Assembly (NCBI GenBank): GCA_012295225.1
Contig: WMKK01000009.1
Coordinates: 641,909-705,908 of the forward strand
DNA from: Ostreococcus mediterraneus
Taxonomy: Eukaryota; Chlorophyta; Mamiellophyceae; Mamiellales; Bathycoccaceae
Length of the DNA stretch: 64,000 nucleotides
Direction: 5' to 3'
Made by a program: the position numbers and the translations under genes. This document shows positions 59,101 through 64,000 of the stretch, piece after piece (the first letter of the stretch is position 1; every line of letters starts with the position of its first letter). Under the pieces are notes generated by a model. It saw only the letters and a program-made list of their open reading frames with translations, ran no database searches and was not told the origin of the DNA.

Positions 59101-62100
59101 AGCGGACGAACGCGCTTGAACATTTCAGAGACAATCTCATCGCGCTCGGATGGGAGGAGATCTTTTTGACGCAAGCTCTTGAGGCCTCGACCCAAGACAC
59201 AGACTTCACCTTCGTTCAACATGGTTGATGCTCCCGGTAATCCCATGGCGGCGGCGGCGATGGCAGCCTCGCGCTCCTCTTGAATGCGCATCGCGCGTTC
59301 GTCCTCCGGTAACTCCTCCAATGTCTTGCGCGGTGGTGGGCCAAGCCAAAGACGAGTGCCTTCGAGTAAGTACGTACCCTTACCGTAAAACTTACCTTCG
59401 ATCCAGCCTTCATTCCACTTGATGATGTCTTCCCACGGCGTGTCGTTGGCTTCGGCAATCATGCCGACGTTTTCTCCAGAACGCGTGTAATAGCACAACA
59501 CACCGCGCATCTCCAACAACTCACCTGGTTGAGGTTCTTGAAACTCTTCCACAGCCTTGGTTTTTTTCTTCTTCTTCCCTCCCTTCTTCGGGCCTTCGTT
59601 ACGAAGGAGAAATTGTACGAGATCTGTAAACGTGGCGTGCGCCAACGGCTTGGTTCGCGTGCCATTCTCAACCGGCAACTCAAGCTCGGCGTCTCGTTCT
59701 TCAATCCAGTGATCGGTAATCGCGACCTTCTTGGCGATAGACCAACCTTCGGACGCCTTGCCATATTCGTCCGCGATGTGCGTCGCCGCCCACTTGGCGC
59801 ACTCGCCGTCGCAGTGAATGAAGCACGCTTGCGCCGGGTGATTCTGGCCTAAATCTTGGAAGCGCTTGCACTTGCCGATGATTTCAGCCGTGCTTGGCAA
59901 GTGATCTTCACAGAACGCGCGCGGGCAAGCTTCGCAACGGAACAAAATACCACCAACAGCGGCGGCTTTGCGCCCACACTCGTGGCACGAGTGATGCGGG
60001 CACGACCAGCGATGGTAGCGCGTAATGTCCTTCACCGTAATTCCGATGCAATCTGGGTGCACAGAAACCGGGCACAAATCACAGCACACAATTTCCCCAC
60101 CGTCCCAGCACGACTGACACACTGAGCTGTGGCCGTAATCGCGACCAGCGATTTGCGAGCGCGGCTTTTTCTGCTCTGGGCCCTTGGGCTTGTTTGCAGT
60201 CCGCGCTTCGCGCTCGTGCACCGACGGCTCACCCTCCTCCATGCTGTAATTGTTCGCCTTTAACACGGTGTGGCCATCGATCATCATGGTAGTTTTGCTT
60301 CGCACACGCTTGGTCGACAGGATGTTCTGGTTGAATTCAGCCGCAATGTCCTTGACGGATTTGTATTGCTTCGCCTTGGCCTCGCTCACTGCATCTGTGC
60401 TCACGCCCATCTCATGAGCAATTGCTGTGGGAAGCATATACGTCGAAATCGGCGCAGCTTCAGCCTTGCCTTCGATATAATCTTCCGCGGTCATCATCAC
60501 GTCTCCTTGCAAATCTAACAGCTTCTTACGGCGCGCATCGCCCTTCGCCGTGCGGTCCATGAGAATATCCAACTCTTCATCTGTCGGCGGATCACCACTC
60601 TCCTTGCTGAACACTTGGTCCACACCAAAACGTAACATGGCGTACAGGTCATTCTTATCCAAAGAATCTGACATCTCCGCAGCCTTGGTAGACCCACGAG
60701 AGACCATTTGTTCCAAGAATAATTTCTTCTCCGCGCGTTGCGTCATGCGCTCTTCGACGGTTCCCGCGGTGACCAAACGATAGATGTGCACCATCTTCTT
60801 TTGACCGATACGGTGAACACGTGCCATGGCTTGCAAATCAACTTGAGGGTTCCAATCGCTATCAAACAGAATGCACGTGTCCGCAGTTTGTAAGTTCACC
60901 CCTAAACCACCGGCGCGAGTTGACAACAAAAAGGCAAACATGGGTGAGTCCGGACGGTTAAATGCGGCGATATCGATGGAACGTTGCACACGATTCGTCG
61001 ACCCATCCAGGCGCGCGTATGTATAACCCTTGAGCGATAAGAAATCTTGCAAAATGTCAAGCATGGATGTGAACTGAGAGAAGAGCACAACGCGGTGACC
61101 ACCAGCTTTGAGCTTTGTGAGCATGCGGTCGAGCACGGCGAGCTTACCAGACGCAGAGACGAGTTCCTCGACTGGAACCCCTTCCTCGGGGACGTCGGTG
61201 CCAGAGAACAGGAACGGGTGATTGCAGCACTTACGCAATTGCATCAATAACGAGTTGAGCTTTTGGAAATTGTCCGCACCACCTTCGCCTCGCGCTGACT
61301 TTTCAAGCGATGTCAACGCTGTCGCCTCGCGCATCAAAAGACGACGATACCAAAACGTTTGCGCCTGCGATAACGGGCACATAATTTTCGTTTCCGTCTT
61401 AGGTGGCAATGAAACTTCGACTTCACCCTTAACGCGACGCAAAATGAACGGACGCATCAAAAAGTGCGCCTTTTCTAACAATGCAGAGTCAACCTTGTGC
61501 TCGGCGGTGTTCAAGTTGAAAGCCTTGTCGAACGGCTCACTCGTCGTAAACACGTCGGGATGCAAGAATGAAAGAATGGCGTACAATTCATGCAAGTTGT
61601 TTTGAACGGGCGTACCCGTGAGCAACAACGTATGTTGACGCTTGATGCGCTTCAAAACCATGTGAGCGGCAGTTTCTTCATTCTTCACGCGGTGACCTTC
61701 GTCGAGAATCAAACAACGCCACATCACCTTCTGGGTCAACGTCACATTGAACGCGGCATTACACGCCATTTCGTACGTCGTGACCGCGACATCATAAGAC
61801 TCGGTGTTCGGCACAACTTCCTTGCGTAAACGCGCGCGCTCTGTCTCGTCACCAGAGTGCAAGCGCACCACGCGGAAACTAGGCGCCCACTTTTGAAGTT
61901 CATCCATCCAAGACGACAACACAGAAAGCGGACACACCACCAAGTGCGGTCCTTTGGCATTACGCATCTCCTTGATGCATGCCAAGAACGAAATCGACTG
62001 CAAAGTCTTACCGAGGCCCATCTCGTCAGCCAAAATACACGACGTTCCTTGGTCAAACATGCGCACGTTCCATCGCAAACCTTCGAGCTGATATTCACGC

Positions 62101-62762
62101 AGCACCGCCTTAATCATCGCTGGCTGGTTTTCAACGGGGAGTAAAATCTTTTCCGGTCCCTTTTGACTCGCATCGTGCGCTGCCGCGCGCTCATGAATCA
62201 TATTTTTCACCTGCGGCGTGATGAATGGCTCAAGCGCCTTCATTTGCGTATCCAAGTACTTGGCGCGTTTCCCCACCGCAGCCTCCATCGCCTTGGCCAC
62301 CTCGCGATTATTATTCACGCAACGCACTTCATTATCTGTCTGCACCTTGGGCTCCTTGGGCTTCCTCCGCACGTACGGTTTACGATCCCTCTTCTCCTCA
62401 AAAACATACTGCGTGCGCCCGTCATCCAACTCCTTTGCGCTCGCCTCGAGCTCTTTATCAAAAACGCTCGGCTCACCCTCCGTCAACGTGTAATTATTCG
62501 ACCTCAACACCGGTTCACCATCAATCATAATCACACGCGCCTTCGTCTTACGCCCAGATCGTCTCGCACCCATAGCCTCCGCGAGAACATCCGCGGGAAT
62601 CTCGTCGTAGCCGGGATCGCGCGCGCGCTTGCGCGCCTCGTCGCTCTGTCGCTCCGCCTCCTCTGTCGTCATCGCCGTCGCCGGCACCGAGTCCGAGGCC
62701 GACGCCACCATCGCCCTCACGTCCTCGCCCTCGCGCGCGATGCCCCCATCGTCCGCGTTCAT
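56193..62762 (-). CDS. ISWI-like SNF2 chromatin remodeler with PHD, LysM-like, SAND-like, Tudor-like and CW modules
   Basis: A 2,189-residue single-exon protein, presumed nuclear. SNF2 motor at about 216-700: Walker A DEMGLGKT (246), DEGH (354), TGTPVQNNLHELYAI, LMQLRKCCNHPFLF, and VHRIGQ in the second lobe; the following FGVDQVFSKESGDPPTDEELD resembles ISWI (cf. HGATxVF). Then PHD-like/Cys-rich domain 882-955; LysM-like folds at 1092-1142 and 1618-1669; SAND-like blocks at 1434-1490, about 1803-1855 (degenerate) and 1969-2030 (FERLGGRGSTRKWRQSIR); Tudor-like GEHEI-Y-DG blocks near 1551, 1912 and 2084; CW zinc finger 2141-2182 (WIQCDACEKWR). A 29-residue motif occurs at 76-104 and 823-851. 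No HAND-SANT-SLIDE is seen. Confidence 0.87.
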   Translation of the reverse strand: MNADDGGIAREGEDVRAMVASASDSVPATAMTTEEAERQSDEARKRARDPGYDEIPADVLAEAMGARRSGRKTKARVIMIDGEPVLRSNNYTLTEGEPSVFDKELEASAKELDDGRTQYVFEEKRDRKPYVRRKPKEPKVQTDNEVRCVNNNREVAKAMEAAVGKRAKYLDTQMKALEPFITPQVKNMIHERAAAHDASQKGPEKILLPVENQPAMIKAVLREYQLEGLRWNVRMFDQGTSCILADEMGLGKTLQSISFLACIKEMRNAKGPHLVVCPLSVLSSWMDELQKWAPSFRVVRLHSGDETERARLRKEVVPNTESYDVAVTTYEMACNAAFNVTLTQKVMWRCLILDEGHRVKNEETAAHMVLKRIKRQHTLLLTGTPVQNNLHELYAILSFLHPDVFTTSEPFDKAFNLNTAEHKVDSALLEKAHFLMRPFILRRVKGEVEVSLPPKTETKIMCPLSQAQTFWYRRLLMREATALTSLEKSARGEGGADNFQKLNSLLMQLRKCCNHPFLFSGTDVPEEGVPVEELVSASGKLAVLDRMLTKLKAGGHRVVLFSQFTSMLDILQDFLSLKGYTYARLDGSTNRVQRSIDIAAFNRPDSPMFAFLLSTRAGGLGVNLQTADTCILFDSDWNPQVDLQAMARVHRIGQKKMVHIYRLVTAGTVEERMTQRAEKKLFLEQMVSRGSTKAAEMSDSLDKNDLYAMLRFGVDQVFSKESGDPPTDEELDILMDRTAKGDARRKKLLDLQGDVMMTAEDYIEGKAEAAPISTYMLPTAIAHEMGVSTDAVSEAKAKQYKSVKDIAAEFNQNILSTKRVRSKTTMMIDGHTVLKANNYSMEEGEPSVHEREARTANKPKGPEQKKPRSQIAGRDYGHSSVCQSCWDGGEIVCCDLCPVSVHPDCIGITVKDITRYHRWSCPHHSCHECGRKAAAVGGILFRCEACPRAFCEDHLPSTAEIIGKCKRFQDLGQNHPAQACFIHCDGECAKWAATHIADEYGKASEGWSIAKKVAITDHWIEERDAELELPVENGTRTKPLAHATFTDLVQFLLRNEGPKKGGKKKKKTKAVEEFQEPQPGELLEMRGVLCYYTRSGENVGMIAEANDTPWEDIIKWNEGWIEGKFYGKGTYLLEGTRLWLGPPPRKTLEELPEDERAMRIQEEREAAIAAAAMGLPGASTMLNEGEVCVLGRGLKSLRQKDLLPSERDEIVSEMFKRVRPLLEKKIDEVRKQEEDRKAREAKEAEKERYRQAERNARTARRGDGMPVDAFFEPDEITAGDRMPSRRGGPPPMPAPHGGELAADKLDAIRNIMLRGLDLAGASPNATYLPSMMLKVRLARGHAGSPVIKDMRTRWTSKVGEDIGFNLAVISLERDGLVELELHHKYPENIELASLRLTSKAKVPPKTKGEASQEAPKESRATNAQSILGEQQVKVQCGHLDGVLRPGAKRGDETVEYVDEKGATRVTPAVDFERLGGRGSTRKWRQSIRLAVDIPAAKIDDDSKRGIPIGKYLRDEGAAYRESVIGRCLEMWFPEIEEYFPGEVIGYKSDSGEHEIMYNDGNREWIYFCLQKTRWPDGLPQRFAVVREKPGRKPQVDKETTVKRVRNPGMGDEVVYNGYRVYVCGEANTIEAVSSQVGITNVELLEWNSPYFPKLTAETKLPEETKLYLQRGPSLEELEAIALVESTLDEARAAAEDAKPKTKPAPVVVKSKSKAASKVSSKKPPKRSASKKAKYASDDDDSFSDEDFSEEDEDEDDDEDEDDEYMERKRPNRSKYTEEELAAQAAADFLLELDAQCVMRAGAVPIECGGLEAVLTGGGKVVLFRESKKKTSSAKAIDIAAFMKLAKKKGAWQEEVKYNGAGPSKGQPIIHHLSERGLALGRGVIGNNIEILPYGEGMEFFPAKVVAYDDASGEHEVQYFSAPDGEAERVHLFLSTVRWLPKVWEPFTGDVKLPEPDGGLIFALKPIPIGCGGMRGVLLPGGKRGEEMVRYAAMRRERERCTVDEITVPATDFERSAGKGTAKKWRQSIRSIGPDYKMGDNVGKLMKQIGETLGASCMNRDIEIFWPSDESFYYGTVTGFRPDTGEHEIVYDDGSKEILQIAMQTVRWAAAPIVRRGGAPVPKPKAKIAASPAPKTKPKTSWIQCDACEKWRIVPQTYMDTLGDDDSWKCAMNPDAAASAEGCARKEDKE

Positions 62763-63460
62763 GGTGTTTCTTCGTCGCCAATGAATGGAGTTTCAAGTCA
62801 AACAAGATTCAAACCCTCAACGCCTCGACGCACGGTCGGGTCCGTTCGTGTTCACGAAATGCCGTCGCGTGCAACGATACGCGGCTGTCGACAGTGAACG
62901 GTGATCGACGCGTGGAATGTGCGTGGGCGATGTGCGTCGACCGAGTCGCGCGCGTCGACCGCGAGGTCGTAATGCCGTCGTCGGCGTCGCGCGCGATCGA
63001 CCGATCCAATTTTTCTAAACCCTACTGGGTAGGGTTTAGGTAGGGTTTAGAAAACCACGATGACGACGCCGATGCGCGTGCGTCGAAGCGTCGCCGCGAC
63101 AGTGCGCGACGGTGGAGAGGTACGACGTCGCGCGAGCGCGCGCGCGACGCGCGAGCGGTCTTTCGTCGTCGGTCGGTCGGTCGAAACGACGCCCGATCGC
63201 GATCGCGGTCGGTGGATTCGTCGTGCGTTCGATCGCGTCGAATGGTTGTTGGATTGTCCACTGGCGGTGGCTGCGCGCGAGCGTTGATGCGTGCGCGCGC
63301 GAGCGTGTGTGCGCGTGGACTGACGGTGTGTTCTGTCGTCGTCGTCGTCGTCGTCGCGTTGACGTGTGCGTAGACAGCAGCGCTGGACTCGAACGACGGT
63401 TGGTTGAATATATAATTTGTGTGGGTGATTCGTGTCGTCGACGATTCGATTCTCGACGCC
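62763..63460. promoter_or_regulatory. Divergent promoter region between the remodeler and the RRM gene
   Basis: About 700 bp, the longest gap in the window. It holds the telobox cluster described separately, CGCG-rich stretches, and a TCG/GTC-rich run near 63340. No tRNA or coding exon is recognised. Open frames in it are low-complexity Arg/Thr sequence. Confidence 0.6.
63011..63054. promoter_or_regulatory. Telobox cluster in an inverted-repeat arrangement
   Basis: Three copies of the plant-type telomere motif. TTTTCTAAACCCTAC (63011-63025) is the reverse complement of GTAGGGTTTAGAAAA (63040-63054), and GTAGGGTTTAG is repeated directly (63029-63039 and 63040-63050). It sits between the divergent remodeler and RRM genes. 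It is too short and too internal for a telomere end; a promoter role is inferred from the plant telobox. Confidence 0.7.
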
Positions 63461-64000
63461 ATGGGAGGTTGGGCTGATGATGCCGATGATGAACACGAAC
63501 ACCGAGGTGGAGGTGCGTTTCGTGAAACTGCGCGCGAGCACGGACGGGAGTACGCCGAACGCGCACCGAGGAATGAGCATCAGAATCATCACCATGAACA
63601 ACGCGAGCGACACGAGACGCCGTTTCCGACGAAACCGCCGTATACGGCTTTCGTGGGGAATGTCCCGTACGAAGGCGTGAGTGAAGAGGAGGTTGTTCAC
63701 GCTGTGGCTGGAGATTTGAGTGATAAGATTGTCAACGTTCGCGTCGTCATGGATCGCTCGCGGACAAAGGTTCGTGGGTACTTTGTGGAATTTTCTGAAC
63801 CCGAGGCGTTGCGTCGATGCATCGGTACCAACGGAACTTCGCTCGGTGATCGTCCGTTGCGCGTGAACGTGGCGGAAGAGCGCAGTGAGACGGCACCGCG
63901 TCGTCGGAATTCGGGTGATCAACATCGTCGTGGGTATAATTTCGGGAGGCAAGAGACTGATTTCGGTGACGGAGCCCCGGCGCCAGCGGCGGAACGTAAA
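63461..64000 (+). CDS. eIF4B/eIF4H-like RRM protein (3' partial)
   Basis: The frame from the ATG at 63461 is open for 180 codons to the right edge. After a His/Arg/Glu-rich start come KPPYTAFVGNVPYEGVSEEE (RNP2-type FVGNVP), the KVRGYFVEFSEPEALRRC (RNP1-like) segment and GDRPLRVNVAEERSE, typical of the RRM in eIF4B and eIF4H, which stimulate eIF4A helicase. The C-terminal remainder, outside the window, should decide between the two. The first ~50 residues begin MGGWADDADDEH. A promoter telobox precedes it. Confidence 0.8.
   Translation, partial: MGGWADDADDEHEHRGGGAFRETAREHGREYAERAPRNEHQNHHHEQRERHETPFPTKPPYTAFVGNVPYEGVSEEEVVHAVAGDLSDKIVNVRVVMDRSRTKVRGYFVEFSEPEALRRCIGTNGTSLGDRPLRVNVAEERSETAPRRRNSGDQHRRGYNFGRQETDFGDGAPAPAAERK

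Noticed and set aside
63011-63054. End of chromosome or telomere remnant
   Set aside because: Only three motif copies in mixed orientation, with normal genes on both sides, so a promoter telobox is more likely.
1-64000. Functional cluster of DNA-repair genes (SMC1, TOP3A, NBS1, remodeler)
   Set aside because: They are scattered over 60 kb among unrelated genes on both strands; the association looks coincidental.
1-64000. tRNA genes, CRISPR arrays, transposons, viral or retroelement remnants
   Set aside because: No cloverleaf or B-box, spacer-repeat array, transposase, reverse transcriptase, integrase or capsid-like frame was found by eye; a covariance-model or profile search was not possible.

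Overview
The window looks like nuclear DNA of a very small, gene-dense green alga. The best guess is a mamiellophyte prasinophyte such as Ostreococcus or a close relative; this is an inference from sequence character, not a database match. The DNA is GC-rich and rich in CG dinucleotides. Genes sit roughly every 1.5 kb on both strands, and intergenic gaps are often under 250 bp. Most genes are single-exon, and the few introns are short (83-161 bp). The proteins are clearly eukaryotic and of the green lineage: Toc34, DUF1995 and DUF2214 plastid proteins, plastid FabZ, plastid dihydroxyacid dehydratase, a Rubisco-LSMT-type SET protein, sterol methyltransferase and sterol C14-reductase, several with alanine/arginine-rich plastid-targeting N-termini. 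I found no tRNA, rRNA, CRISPR array, transposon or viral remnant.

Layout. 1-5 kb: 3' end of SMC1, a tiny membrane protein, a DCAF4-like protein, a DUF1995 plastid protein, a short plastid-like protein and CCDC124. 5-10 kb: nicotinamidase, sterol 24-C-methyltransferase and a lipid-anchored coiled-coil protein. 10-18 kb: ADAT3, dihydroxyacid dehydratase, a type-1 methionine aminopeptidase with an unusual N-terminus, a conserved plastid-like protein, and an F-box/JmjC protein. 18-24 kb: carotenoid oxygenase, a phosphoglycerate-mutase-like phosphatase, a small Cys-containing protein, Toc34 and RNA polymerase III subunit RPC11. 24-33 kb: a long Gemin5 homologue and a PA200 proteasome activator. 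33-40 kb: a three-zinc-ribbon protein, a small unknown, FabZ, sterol C14-reductase and topoisomerase III-alpha. 40-49.5 kb: a TBC Rab-GAP, NSUN5, DUF2214, an alpha/beta hydrolase, a strikingly short NBS1, two repeat-bordered unknowns and the SET protein. 49.6-56 kb: VPS15, an aldo-keto reductase and eIF2-beta. 56-64 kb: a 2,189-residue ISWI-like chromatin remodeler of unusual architecture, then a telobox-rich promoter and the 5' part of an eIF4B/4H-like RRM protein.

The genes are not one pathway; they are ordinary chromosomal housekeeping genes packed tightly. The most interesting items are the remodeler (PHD-like, LysM-like, SAND-like, Tudor-like and CW modules in place of HAND-SANT-SLIDE, plus a duplicated motif flanking the motor), the NBS1 that keeps its FHA domain and its MRE11- and ATM-binding segments but has no BRCT pair, a full-length Gemin5 in an alga, and telobox motifs upstream of two translation-initiation genes. 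Five introns were placed by matching reading frame, GT-AG ends and family alignment. Three of them carry a CTGAC branch-point-like motif 22-40 nt before the acceptor.
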